Below are positions 27,778 through 37,631 of a stretch of DNA of 37,631 nucleotides, piece after piece (the first letter of the stretch is position 1; each line of letters opens with the position of its first letter). The stretch is from Hymenopellis radicata (lineage: Eukaryota; Basidiomycota; Agaricomycetes; Agaricales; Physalacriaceae), in contig JADNRX010000502.1 of NCBI GenBank assembly GCA_015501595.1, forward strand, positions 1 to 37,631, written 5' to 3'. Made by a program: the position numbers and the translations under genes. The notes below the pieces were generated by a model that searched no databases, was not told the origin of the DNA, and saw only the letters and a list, made by a program, of their open reading frames with translations.

Positions 27778-29511
27778 ATGATCCCATCAAACAGCATACT
27801 TTCGCTGCCTCTTGCTCTGATCATCATGCGCCCTCAGGACGTCTTCACGGCCGACAGCTCTGGATATGATTCTAGTGACGAGGATGCGGAATCCGACCAT
27901 AATAGTTGCTGTTCCTACAGTTCAGATGAAGACGGGGATGTTATAGAGGAACCTGATTGTTCGGACAGTGAAGATGACGAGGCCATATCTTCGACTCGGA
28001 GTGGAAATATTGAGATTCTTCAGCTCACTGTGTCTGGAAACTCTCTTGAATGGGTGCCCATGGAGTCAAGGTTTGTAGCTTGGCAATATGGTGTACACCT
28101 CTCACACTGATGCTTTAGCGACGTTAAAGATCTTTGGGGGACTTCGTTGGACAACTGGAAAGGATGGATACCAGAAAGTGAGTATATGCAATGGCTTGAT
28201 GCACTGGTGGACGTTCGAGAGAGGAGCCTGGATGCTCTGGGTGTACTCGCTGAGACCGTAGGTGGAGTGGCAAGAGGGCTCTGGCGTGGGTTTCAACGCG
28301 ATGGCTCGGATGGCTCGGTGAGTATATGTTATGTTGCAATGAGTTGCCCATGAGTCTGATTTGTACTAGACGGGCAACTATCACGAGGCACTGCAAGCAG
28401 TGCTCATTATCACCCGCACAAGAGCTTGGACTGACGCCGACTGGTGGCGCGTCCACAACGCGTATATTCCCGGTCAAAGGATGTGCCACCTCTCGTTCAC
28501 CTCAAGTTTGTTTGACGAAGGGATTCTCCTTGATTTTTCACCGGGCAGACCATGGAAGGATCTTGCGGACGTCATGCAGATTACCCTACCGTACTTCCTG
28601 GAGATGACCGCTCGCGTTGAAGTACTCTCGAAGCTTCATAGAGTGGGCAGCTCCTCTGACTCGACATCAACCTTTGGACCGACAACTATAGCCAACCTTA
28701 TTACATGCCTCGATGTCGCGGAGAGCGTTGCGAAACTGGTGCCAGTGTTTGGGGATGTCCTCGAAGGTACATGCGGAATCCTACGGAAAATCGTCCAAGC
28801 TGCAGAGGTGAGTCAACGGCGTCACTACACACTTGATCAGCGACACTAGCGGGTGCGTTCATGCCAGGGTGCGCGCGCTGCCCGCGACGAGTGCAAGGCT
28901 CTTGCAGAACACACGGCATGTATTACGCTTGCGATTGTCAACGAGATTGGGTCCAGAGCTACTGGGAGCGGGACAGAAATCAAGAGGATTTGTGATCTAT
29001 CTGCGTACGATCCACATCCAGACGTCGTCGCTCGTGTCTGACTTGGCCTACAGCATCATTGGTGAAGTTAACCAAAGAATTCAGAAACTTTCGAAGCTCG
29101 GGGGCCCGAAGTACTTTGCCTCACGCGGAAAGATCAAGGCCCAGGTTCAAGAACTGCGCGCCCAAGTGGACAATGCGCGGATCTCGTTTCAGGTTTGCAT
29201 TCTCCCTTTTGCCAGCGGTATTCTTTCTCACACTCCCTAAAGATTGGAACCGATATCACGACGACTCGATTACTCTATGATCTCAGCATGATGCAGGCAA
29301 GGCTCATGTCGCGTGTCGACGATATATACAAGGTTCAGACGAGGATGGATGGCAAGCTGGATACGACCAATAGAAAACTCGATATGATTCTGGTAACGGT
29401 TCGTAGCATGATCACTTCTCGTCCGCTTGATGATTTACTTCTTCGTGTTAGATGCATGGCGCTGGGTACGGAGACGGTCAAGCTTATGTGGAAGTGGAGA
29501 ATGCGAACTGA
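27778..29511 (+). CDS. A4: MLKL/NLR N-terminal helical-bundle-like protein, intact
   Basis: Seven exons: 27778-28070, 28119-28317, 28370-28807, 28868-29004, 29054-29192, 29243-29398 and 29452-29511. They sum to 1,422 nt, 473 residues, with every junction in frame. Domains: acidic Ser/Asp-rich N-terminus (residues about 20-75); WIPESEYMQWLDALVDVRER helix (exon 2); TRAWTDADWWRVHNAYIPGQ and LPYFLEMTARVEVLSKLHRV (exon 3); LDVAESVAKLVPVFGDVLEG, ARAARDECKALAEHTACITL, QRIQKLSKLGG and QVQELRAQVDNARISFQ (residues about 270-402), resembling the MLKL_NTD/NLR four-helix bundle; and a short coiled coil (MDGKLDTTNRKLDMIL). If the last intron (GTTCGT...GTTAG) is retained the protein ends at 29557. An alternative start at 27751 (MAVRAQHAR) is in frame. 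The usual A promoter block is missing; truncated B3 sequence lies directly upstream, with TATATA at 27743. Confidence 0.72.
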
Positions 29512-29559
29512 TATGATACGGTCAAGTGACCCAGACATGATTCGCGCGTTGCAATAGTA

Positions 29560-30149
29560 TCTACATTTATCTTGCCATTTCAGCATGACTAGGATAAAAT
29601 TTCTTGTAGCGATCCTGTACTATAAGTAATCGTATATCATTCAACTCTCCCACCATATAAACAATCTTCGACACGTTAGTCAGAAACAGACCTTGTTATA
29701 CGCCGCACTCTGGGAGATCCGTGTCGCCCCGTCCACCCCACGCTGTTGACATCCGTTGTTCTCAGACATCGCAGTGGTAACTGCGCGACTGAACAGCGTA
29801 CAGGTATAATACACCCGTTCTGAGTAGCTCCTATAGTTATCCAAGTACACGTTGAACGACCGAATGTATAATTCGGTAGCCTTGCCATCGGCCGACTAGC
29901 TGAGCTGGTTCGAAGCTCGAACAAGCGGACGATGCCCTCAGCTCTTGGCTTCAGGCACCCCCTTTGTCCAATTCGAATATGGGTACTTCTTTTTTGAATT
30001 TTGTGGGACGCCACAGAAGCTACACATGAAATTTAGTTCTCCGTACCAAATCTTGATTTTCGCCGCCGGGTTCTTTCCTCATTATTCACGAAGCTTCGTC
30101 CTCCTCGGACCTCGGTCGTGTGAAGACCCTCCCGATTCTCATCAACTCA
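29560..30149. other. A4 3' flank and unassigned sequence
   Basis: 29600-29725 matches the 3' flank blocks of A1 and A3, here without either MITE, so it shows the empty state. From 29730 to 30149 no gene is recognised. Confidence 0.5.
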
Positions 30150-30262
30150 CCAGCCGCCCGAGGAGCCTGTCATACCCCTGCACACCTTCAATCTCATCAA
30201 GAGTTTCAATGATGATGATGTATGGGGGAGGCCTTTCGACTGCTTGCAGAGTGTCTGCCCCC
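30150..30262 (-). pseudogene. NACHT-type Walker B fragment
   Basis: The minus strand reads ADTLQAVERPPPYIIIIETL then DEIEGVQGYDRLLGRL, followed by a GTGAGT donor-like site. A hydrophobic strand ending ETLDEI fits the Walker B/metal-binding segment of NACHT ATPases (usual form IIIDALDE) in fungal NLR-type STAND proteins. No Walker A (GxxGxGKS) or downstream sensor motif is seen nearby, so it is a scrap. Its nearness to the A genes, whose helical domain is used by such proteins, may be coincidence. Confidence 0.4.
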
Positions 30263-30589
30263 ATGGACGCAGGAGCGGGTCCTGCATCTGAGGCTCACGG
30301 TGTTACGGATGGAGCGCCTGGCGTTAAGGAGTGCAGCACGGCACGATGAGGAGTGGTGGGTGCGCTGGTAGACGATGATGGGGATGATGTTATTGCGCTT
30401 TCTTGAGGAGGCACCAAGCATGCTCGGTGGCACCTCTTGGTCGAATAACCGGCATGATCTGCATAAAAACATCTTCAACAACTCTCTGGTTTTTATATCC
30501 ACCACATTTGCACAAGACGATTCAGGTACTAGTACTACAGTTTCAATCGGTTCCAGATGCCCATACAGTAGTAGTAACATATTGACAAA

Positions 30590-31075
30590 CTATAGTAAGG
30601 GCATAACACCAAAATCCTTGCCTGGAAGACCCCCTGCGAACTGGAAGGTGTCGTCCAGTTCAACTTCTGTAAAGATAACCTTGACGTTCTCATCGATCTG
30701 CCGACCTGGAAAGTGCAAGCGCATAAAATACTTGATCCCGTCAAAACTGACCTCCCCGTTCCCGACCAACACCATTTCACGAAGAGGTACGCAAGACACA
30801 CCAGCGTTAGCCCTCGTAGCCGCAATATCAAAGAGGTCCTTCAATCCCTCAGCCTCGAGCTCCGGAATAAAGCTCAGATTAATTCTCCGGATAACATTGA
30901 TAAGGCGCAAGTGGGTGAGACGGGGTAATAAAATGCTATTCGCGGTGACGCGGAGACTTTTGACCACCCCGTAGAGGTCTTCCGCGCCGTTGTCCGAGTC
31001 CGGGACGGCAAAGTTGAACATGGTGAGATTTGGGAGTGTACGCAGAAACTGTATCGTGGCGGGTCTATAATGACT
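30590..31075 (-). pseudogene. F-box/LRR-like protein, C-terminal fragment
   Basis: Open reading SSRFSHYRPATIQFLRTLPN, LTMFNFAVPDSDNG, ILLPRLTHLRLINVIRRINL, CVPLREMVLVGNGEVSFDGI, ending at a stop at 30590. The alternation of LPxLxxL-type strands and acidic linkers resembles the variable C-terminal leucine-rich part of the many basidiomycete F-box proteins, which choose substrates for SCF ubiquitin ligases. A stop codon precedes it and no F-box is seen, so it is 5' truncated. Confidence 0.45.
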
Positions 31076-31089
31076 AAACCTTGATGACT

Positions 31090-31421
31090 GCTAGCACTAC
31101 GAGTGGAGACAAGCGGTGGCTACAAGGAGGGCGAGATGGCGAGGAAGACAAGACGAGGTAGGATTGCCCCGACGGCGAGGATTACAGACATAAAATGACG
31201 CTGCCGTGAAGATCCCATGCGAGTGAGCAGCAACCGACACAGTTCATATGCCACGTAACGAGGTGAGATTGCTGCACTGCCTGATATCCATTCTCATATT
31301 TATACAGATACTTGTTAGCTCATACCGACTAGAAGGTCAGCCTTCGATTTACACTCGTCCAAGCGATTTGAGCTTTCGTTTAATGCCTGACTAGATGACG
31401 GTCGTGAGGGCCTGTAGATTT
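31090..31421. other. No gene recognised
   Basis: Sequence between the F-box/LRR-like fragment and the next transposon end. It may contain remnants of the same gene on the minus strand but shows no coherent reading. Confidence 0.35.
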
Positions 31422-32381
31422 TAGCGGGACCCCTCGCGCACTAGCGCATGTCGCGGGTCGCGCACTCGCGCAATGCGCTAGCGCAGTCACGCCGTGACAC
31501 GCTAACCCTAGTGTAACCTTGGCGCACTTGACCATCAACTGCATCAGGAAAAACCCCACTGACAAATTCCTCCAAAAATGTTTTGGAAAAGCCAATATTC
31601 ATAGAATTAGCACAATGTGCTTGTTTCAGTTGGAAATAGGTACAAAAAACTTGCCAATCACACTTTTCGCTCCTTGTTCTGCCAAATAAGTCGGAATCTG
31701 GGAGTCTTTGTGTTAAGAAAATGGTCGAATATTTTCACAGCTCATAGAGCATCTACAGCCTCTCTTGATCAACAGAGTTGCAGTCATAATTGTTGATGGG
31801 GGGCGGTAGCCAGGTCGACGTCGATTTGACGTCGATGAAGCAAAAGAGGAAGTCCAAGTCCATTTCAAACTCCGGACCGGACCGATGTACCGATCAGTCC
31901 GGTATATCAAAACGAACCATGGCCAAACAAGGTTGGACACACCTTTCCTTCATTCCACGACCTGCCAGACACTTTCAACCACTGCGTGCGACAAGGACCT
32001 AGCTTTCCGCATCAATGTCTTCGCGTCACCGCTGCGCTGGCAACCCGCAACACTGGTAACCTTTAGGGAGCACATTTTTACAGGGCAGGGACCGCAAGGT
32101 GCGTCTTTTTGTCCGTCCATGCGTGCTTTTACCGCGCAAGTTCCGCTCACTCCTTCCAGTCCGGCAACTAGCTATAGCTGGGACTCGCTCATACATTGGA
32201 AAGCAGGCCCGTGAGTCGTCGTCTTTCGTTTGCAACACCAGCGCACGCGGCACGCCCCCATCTGTTATGTCTAGGTACACGACATGGCACAGACCCCATA
32301 TCCCTGGTCTGCCAATCACCTCTCGCTGTGACGACATGGACCGTCGCCAAACTGACAGGACTACAGGGAACGCGGTACACT

Positions 32382-32646
32382 CATGAGCGAAGCAAGAGCT
32401 GCCGTCGACACTTTCTCCGAGAAGGAAAACCTCACCAACGAACCCACCACCAAATTCCTCCAACAGTGTTAGGTCTCTCATTAGAGAGACATGCTGTGTG
32501 CTCTAGGTCGACTCGACCAGCCGTCGCCGTCCGCTCATCATTGGCAACATTGCTTCTGGCCTGTCGTTCGTCGTGGGTTCCATCTTCATGGCGCGCTATT
32601 CTGGTACCGTGGACAAGTTGAGTGGTCTCTCCAGCCTCGCAGCCTA
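32382..32646 (+). CDS. Possible small membrane protein (two exons)
   Basis: MSEARAAVDTFSEKENLTNE then PTTKFLQQ is followed by a possible 55-nt intron (GTGTTAGG...GACCAG) and RRPLIIGNIASGLSFVVGSI, FMARYSGTVDKLSGLSSLAA, stop. The second exon contains one hydrophobic segment long enough to span a membrane. The splice sites are chosen only because they join the readings. It lies inside the TIR-bounded region, so it may be captured cargo or chance. Confidence 0.25.
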
Positions 32647-33102
32647 AGTTCTGACTTCCATTGATAGTGATGCTGTGAGTATCCCTCGATAAGCCGCTGT
32701 GGGTGAAGGTGGCCCTGCAGACGACACACCGCGTCGGCACACCACAATGCCGATCTGCCGCCTACTCGAGCCACTCGCGGTTCGCGCTCGTCCCTCCTCC
32801 ATTGCCGGTATATTGCATCCGGACAATCAGCTGCGTGCAATGACCCACTGGCGTACATATGGGATCGGACAACTGGCTTTATTGAGCACTTTTGGTGAGG
32901 TTAGTCGTGTCGTCGTCATGTAGTGCTCAGCTGATTATGTCGTATAGGATGTCTACTTGCGAGTGCGTTTGAATAGCAGCACATGCCGACTGTGTAAGGT
33001 CTTCTCTTGCTCTCGATGCGGTGCTCATGAGGCAAGGTTCACGGCTCGATGGTTGCAGTTAGTTGTTTACTGTTATGTTACTTCTGTACCTCCGTAGTGT
33101 GT

Positions 33103-33142
33103 AGCTGTATCGATATGTACTAGCTGTATCGATATGTACTGC
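33103..33142. repeat. Tandem duplication of a roughly 20-bp unit
   Basis: AGCTGTATCGATATGTACT occurs twice in immediate succession (from 33103). Two units only; a simple local duplication. Confidence 0.8.
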
Positions 33143-34709
33143 AATACATGATGTCTTGACCACTATCTATCTGATCTATCACAAAATAAGCTGAATATTG
33201 TACTGTTAACTCATGCTGAACCTCATTGACCTCGACTTACCAAAGCTGAAATCAACTTTCCGCTATTAAGGGGTTAGTCAATTTTTGCTATTTCTGCTAT
33301 TCAACTGAAACCACTGAATCTAGGTATTGTGAGCATATCTCAGGTATTCGAAGAGTTTTAGCAGGAATTTGCCAGTGGGGCAATTCCTGATGTGCCGGTA
33401 GAGCACATTAAGTAGTGACCGTATATACAAAGGCATATGCAATGTGTGGCTTTGTATCATTTAAGCACGACTCTGAGGGTGAGGCAGCCCTCGAACTGAT
33501 CACTGCTTGCGCAGACTTCACGGTTCCGACTCTTCACCACGATTCAGGGCATCCTTCATCCTTTACTTCATGTTCTTAACAGCGGACAGAAGCATATAGT
33601 CGTCCTGGTCAGGTGAGACATCAATAGACCGGTGGCACAGTTAGATGATACTTGCCCAGGGATAATAAATAAGTGCTCTCAATCACTGACGGAACTCTCG
33701 CGTCGGAGGTTTCAATCCATCAACCCCAGAGCATCGCCACCTCCAACAGGTAATGCCTTCTTCAGTCAGACCTATGTAAGTACTTAGGATCAAGATATCA
33801 TCACCGTGTCACGCTCGCGCATTAGCGGGAAGGGTGCTAGCGCAGGTCGCGGGACTGCTCGCGCATCCCTCGCGCAGCCTCGCGCGCAAGCGCACAAGCG
33901 CAATGCGCTAGCGGGATAGGTCTGGAACATCTAGCGCAGTTGTGCGCGAGGTCATTAATGACAACGGTGATACAAAGTCGATCAGTATCGAGCTAGAAAC
34001 GCGTTAGCGCGTCGCGGACTGCGGCATTCTACTGTATCTTGCCAGTCAATGGATACGCAGCCGGAGTCCAGTACTACTGATGAGGTAGTTGGCATGTATC
34101 TAGTGATATATCGTCCTCCATACCTATCCGAGCGGAGGAGGAATGAGAGCGACAGGATTCGGAGGTTCAACTCGGAGATTGGCGATCATGAACTTGTTTT
34201 ATGATGGGCGCCACGCCCGCCCTATTGAATTCAGCTACTGTACCAGTGTTAGAGAAAACTTCTTCTTCTAAACTTCGATGCATTTTGGTATCTCAGCTCA
34301 TGGACAGCGCTGTGAAACGATGGCGGCAGCACGAGCCGCTTGTACCAATTTGGAAATCACTTAGGGGCACTGACCGACACATGTCGCTCTGGTCTGTTTG
34401 GCACCCTCGAGAGAGATGGGGAGCAGTCATTGATAGTTATATTACTCGTAATTTACACGCAGAATACAAATACCAAAAGAAAGATTCCCGACTTTGTATA
34501 ACCTTGCACAATCCCTCGGTAATCCCACTGTTTACTCCGGTCCTAGCGCAACCCTAATGTAACCCTAGCGCAGCTTGCGCGATCGCGGGATGCGCTAGCG
34601 CACAGTCCCGCGAGGGGTCCCGCTACTTTCTATGTGCCCCGGTCGTGAGACTAGAAGCACGTAACGTCAGCCTTCTCATTATGGCTTCGGCCTGATCCTT
34701 GCCACTCGG

Positions 34710-34822
34710 ACCGACGATGTCGATAGCATCTGTGATACCTATGAGGGTAACAGCGACGGAGACGAGCCCGAGAAGCTTACCTCCAACGAGTGCAACGGAT
34801 TCACAGGTTCTGTCAATTCTGA
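34710..34822 (+). pseudogene. Orphan last exon of a PL3 pectate lyase
   Basis: Reads [20 protein letters not shown] then EKLTSNEC, which matches the last exon of the complete gene at 36654-36768 ([28 protein letters not shown]). Near the end it has extra bases that remove the usual CQF-stop ending. No other lyase exon is found upstream; the TIR-bounded region ends only 85 bp away. A second PL3 gene probably once stood here and lost its 5' part. Confidence 0.8.
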
Positions 34823-35597
34823 AAGGTCCATAGGTGGACTCCTGCTTGTATAAAACCCCGCTCGGTAGCCTCATGCAATTTCTACCGCGCGAAAAAATTG
34901 TTGGTTCCGTCCCAAGGTCAGATGTAGTAGGGACTGTACGCTGCTGCCATCTCCTAGTCGATGAATTCGGAGGTCACTGTTGTGGAAAAGGCAGCGGCCC
35001 GACGGACCGTAAACTCTTTCCTCTTACTTTCATCGTGTTCTAAATTCCCCGAGTCTCTTTACCATTCGCTCATTCTTCTGTGGGGTCCTCTTGCGCCCCG
35101 CTACAAATGGAGTAGGTTTCTCCTCTTCCACCTGCCAAGACCATCATGGACTCGTTGAAATCCCTTACCAACTATTGTTTGCGCATTGATTCCAGAATCC
35201 GGGTGCCATGGTATGTATGGTAACGTGTCGTACATGATGTTCTTGCTCACAGCAGATGTATAGACGGAGGCCGTTGCAGCCTCACGATTTGGTAGCTTTC
35301 TGTCTTCCGGGGTGTCGGAGAGCGGATTCCGGTTTTCCTTATCGACCCACCCCAAAAAGAGTTTTACGCCTCTGTCACAGTCGCGGGACCCGGTCGAGGT
35401 TGGCGGGTCTTTGAGCGCCAATTTCACCGAGCCTGTGGTTTAAATTTCATCAGGTGCCGCAGTGAAATTCTCCGATGCCCAACCGAGCTGGAGGACGACG
35501 CGTATAAAAGACGCGTGGTCCGTCGAGGGACAGGCAGTAGAACCACTCAGTCTCTCTTCGTAAGGAGCTCCTTCGTTGCACCCTCACTACTATCACT
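34823..35597. other. Upstream region of the pectate lyase gene
   Basis: No gene is recognised, although a 108-codon minus-strand frame (35101-35427) exists without family resemblance. The last 100 bp hold the lyase promoter. Confidence 0.4.
35503..35509 (+). promoter_or_regulatory. TATA box of the pectate lyase gene
   Basis: TATAAAA, 95 bp upstream of the ATG at 35598, followed by a pyrimidine-rich leader (CTCAGTCTCTCTTCG, CCCTCACTACTATCACT), a usual fungal core promoter arrangement. Confidence 0.65.
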
Positions 35598-36768
35598 ATG
35601 ATCTTTACTGCATTCTTCACTCTCGCTGTTCTCCTTGCTAGCGGCGCGTATGCTCGTTCGCCTTCGAAAGTCCAAAGGGCGGCTAGCTGCACCTTCCCCG
35701 ACGCGACTGATACAATCAGCCTCGACGAGCCCATGACTATCACCGATTCCTTTGATGTAGGTCGCGCTCTCGTACTTATATACCCCTTTGATGACATTTA
35801 AATTCCTCAGGGCGCTAATGCCCGCTACGACCGAGGCTCTGGCGCTTGTGAAGGCCAGACAGAGGGTGGCGATAGCGACGCTGTCTTCCTTCTTGAAGAC
35901 GGCGCGAGTCTTTCAAACGTCATCATCGGCGCAGACCAAAGCGAGGGTATTCACTGCTTGGGCTCGTGCACTTTGACCAACAGTTCGTCCTCTTCCTGGC
36001 GGTTTGGTTCTTCCACAACTTACATGTCCCGATAGTCTGGTTCGAGGACGTCTGTGAGGTGCCCACGTTTCGGTTCCATTTTGTGTGGTTTCTGATGACG
36101 GTAATTGCATAGGACGCCATCACGTTCAAGCAAAAGTCGGGCACATCGACTCTCACCGGAGGAGGCGCTATTGGTGCCGACGACAAGGTTCTCCAACACA
36201 ATGGCGGCGGGACCGTCGTCGTGGACAGTTTCTGTGTATGTCTTCAGGTGTTCATATCCACATGAAAAACTAAGGTCTATTAGGTCCAAGACTTTGGAAA
36301 ACTCTATCGAAGCTGTGGTAACTGCGACACGTACGTATCTTTTGGGTATAACCTTCGTTACTATGCTTACCTCTGCACGCCTCTAGGATGTATGAGAGGG
36401 TAGGCTTTCTCGGAGATCGTTAGTTCCTGTTCAATACTGACCGCCTGTAGCACTCGCAATTCTCCAACATCATTGCCTCCGGGGGCGGTGTTCTTGCTGG
36501 TATCAACTCTAACGTGCGTACATGAGTTATAGCAGTTGTTGGTCCGCCTCTAATACAGCGTGCCTGCAGTACGGCGATACAGCTATCTTCGATATAGAGT
36601 ACGTTTCCTCACTTCTCTTTTCCGCCTACAGATTTAACCTGACTTCTTCTTAGTACGGTCGAGACCGACGACGTTGACAGCATCTGCGATACCTTCGAGG
36701 GTAACGATGATGGAGACGAACCCGAGAAACTTACCTCCAACAAATCCAACGAGTTCTGTCAATTCTGA
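35598..36768 (+). CDS. Pectate lyase, polysaccharide lyase family 3
   Basis: Secreted enzyme that cleaves de-esterified pectin (polygalacturonate) by beta-elimination, with calcium. Nine exons: 35598-35756, 35811-35982, 36036-36058, 36113-36235, 36284-36330, 36387-36399, 36451-36513, 36570-36598, 36654-36768. They sum to 744 nt, 247 residues, a normal PL3 length, with all junctions in frame. [20 protein letters not shown] is a signal peptide. Family segments: [140 protein letters not shown] and [19 protein letters not shown]. The acidic [10 protein letters not shown] and WFEDVCEDA regions correspond to the calcium/catalytic face. Exon 6 is only 13 nt. The first two exons and the last carry paired cysteines as in the family. 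No lesion seen. Confidence 0.9.
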
Positions 36769-37023
36769 TAGAACGAACACTGGCATTCGACAGATCGTAA
36801 ACTACGGAAATGATACCCATATGTACACCCTTTCGACGGAATTGAATTCTGTTCTGCATCATTTGTTCACACCGCTTCAACGTCAATCGTGCATGTTTAA
36901 ACACTGATTTCAACAAGTTCGTTTTATTAGTTACGATTGCCTTATGAATGTAAATCTCCTCCAAAGACAGCATTCAACTTCTCTAAGAATTGTATCACAT
37001 CAACTTCACGAGCATTCCTCTCC
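36769..37023. other. 3' flank of the pectate lyase gene
   Basis: No gene or repeat recognised; should include the lyase polyadenylation region. Confidence 0.4.
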
Positions 37024-37601
37024 TTATGAGGCTTCAGGGAAATGCACACCCTCGCCCTCATCAACGGCATTGTGGAAATGCACGCGCTCAACGTTACCGA
37101 TCGGTAGTGACATTGGAAGAACGCGTGGCACTGAACGAAGGGCAGTTAGACACCTTGCACAGAAACAAGGGAGCGAAGAGCCTACATGGATGCGTTTCGC
37201 CAACGGATAGTGTTTCCAAAGATCTCGCAGTGACATTCACGATTCTATTAATCCCTGTCGGTGTCAAAGTCGAGGACCTGGATGTGTGGGATACTTCTAG
37301 GGCTCGAATGCCAGTCGGTGCATATGCCGAGCTTCCAAACAAATCCATGAGCGCATGGTCCGATTCGGATACAATTTGCAGACTGAGGGTATGAATGACA
37401 GGGTTACGACGTATCCTGAGATGGTAACTCTGCACCGTCCTTATATTCCCGCGGTATATAAAAGTGTGTTGACTCGAATACTCTGATCGCCAATGGCCGG
37501 ACAACGTCCCCAGAACGGGCCACCGACTGGACGGTCGCCACAATTTGTTGCAGGTCAGACGCAGGAATGAGAGCAACCTGTTGCTCTACAAGGGTTAACA
37601 T
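37024..37601 (-). CDS. Unknown protein, possibly F-box/LRR type, partial at the window edge
   Basis: The minus strand reads MLTLVEQQVALIPASDLQQI then VATVQSVARSGDVVRPLAIR (37404-37601), then in another frame VIHTLSLQIVSESDHALMDL, GIRALEVSHTSRSSTL and ARSLETLSVGETH (37170-37400), and GNVERVHFHNAVDEGEGVHF (37024-37236). An intron with a GTGCAG-like donor near 37430 could link the first two. The Leu-spaced LETLSVGETH-type segments resemble F-box/LRR variable regions. The N-terminus lies beyond 37631. Frames need splicing or contain shifts; the assignment is weak. Confidence 0.35.
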
Positions 37602-37631
37602 GTCACGGAAGTGCGCATGTTTCTCCTGACC

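Larger units (their letters stand above)
31422..34625. mobile_element. TIR-bounded region (3.2 kb) with GCGCTAGCGC repeats
   Basis: The left end TAGCGGGACCCCTCGCG (31422-31438) is matched exactly, inverted, by CGCGAGGGGTCCCGCTA at 34609-34625. TA at each extreme may be the target duplication. Beside both ends, and in an inner patch at 33806-33990, are clusters of GCGCTAGCGC, TCGCGG and related palindromes. AACCCTARTGTAACC occurs near both ends. No transposase was found; 31630-32380 and 32700-34540 show no recognisable gene. It could also be two related short elements facing each other rather than one unit. Confidence 0.55.

Noticed and set aside
27029..27781. A 250-residue open frame starting at 27029 as a real gene
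   Set aside because: It runs from the intergenic flank through C-promoter sequence into the truncated B3 body and ends at the A4 start. The first 70 residues are non-coding in the other copies.
30375..30974. A 199-residue plus-strand frame at 30375
   Set aside because: It lies opposite the minus-strand F-box/LRR-like reading and shows no domain.
31380..31595. Coding frames through the GCGCTAGCGC clusters
   Set aside because: They are low-complexity readings of palindromic repeats at the element end.

Overview
The window looks like accessory, transposon-rich DNA from a mushroom-class basidiomycete (Agaricomycetes). The evidence is many short (about 45-60 bp) GT-AG introns, a TET/JBP-type dioxygenase of the kind carried by KDZ transposons, hAT-type and TA-target miniature elements, fungal PL3 pectate lyase exons, and helical-bundle proteins like those at the N-termini of basidiomycete NLRs. 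No tRNA, rRNA or CRISPR array was seen. All functional calls come from reading motifs and from family knowledge; no search could be run.

Layout. 1-1365 (-): a gag-like relic with a CxxCG...H segment. 1676-1997 (+): the end of a MIF4G-like domain. 2539-8096: three minus-strand copies (C1-C3) of an unknown gene whose first exon looks like a mitochondrial presequence. Between C2 and C3 lies an intact minus-strand gene, A1. 8940-10196 (+): intact gene B1, a Pro-rich protein with a PP1-docking-like KSVSF motif. 11445-14516 (+): A2, broken by a 1,286-bp hAT-type element. 14713-21049: a 6.3-kb element that splits the array and carries a dead TET/JBP gene, itself split by two nested insertions. 21599-29511 (+): the array resumes as B2 (broken by a second hAT-type copy), A3 (decayed), B3 (truncated) and A4 (intact). 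29700-31090 (-): NLR/NACHT and F-box/LRR-like scraps. 31422-34625: a TIR-bounded region with GCGCTAGCGC motifs. 34710-36768 (+): an orphan last exon of a PL3 pectate lyase, then a complete nine-exon PL3 gene. 37024-37601 (-): a gene running off the edge.

How the parts relate. A, B and C form one duplicated module. A proteins (about 470 aa) have an acidic N-terminus and a helical region resembling the MLKL/NLR four-helix-bundle domain, which suggests a cell-death or non-self-response role (inference). A1 and A4 look intact, A2 is broken by one transposon, and A3 is dead from several frameshifts. B2 and B3 are chimeras in which the promoter and first codons of C are joined to the body of B. The C promoter carries a double GATA site in all five copies.

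Most striking is the nest at 14.7-21.0 kb. A 2.7-kb TIR element sits exactly between the His and the x-Asp of the TET/JBP HxD iron-binding motif. It carries fragments of two unrelated host genes, a PX domain and a casein kinase 1, so it looks like a fungal Pack-type (gene-capturing) transposon inside a KDZ-associated gene.
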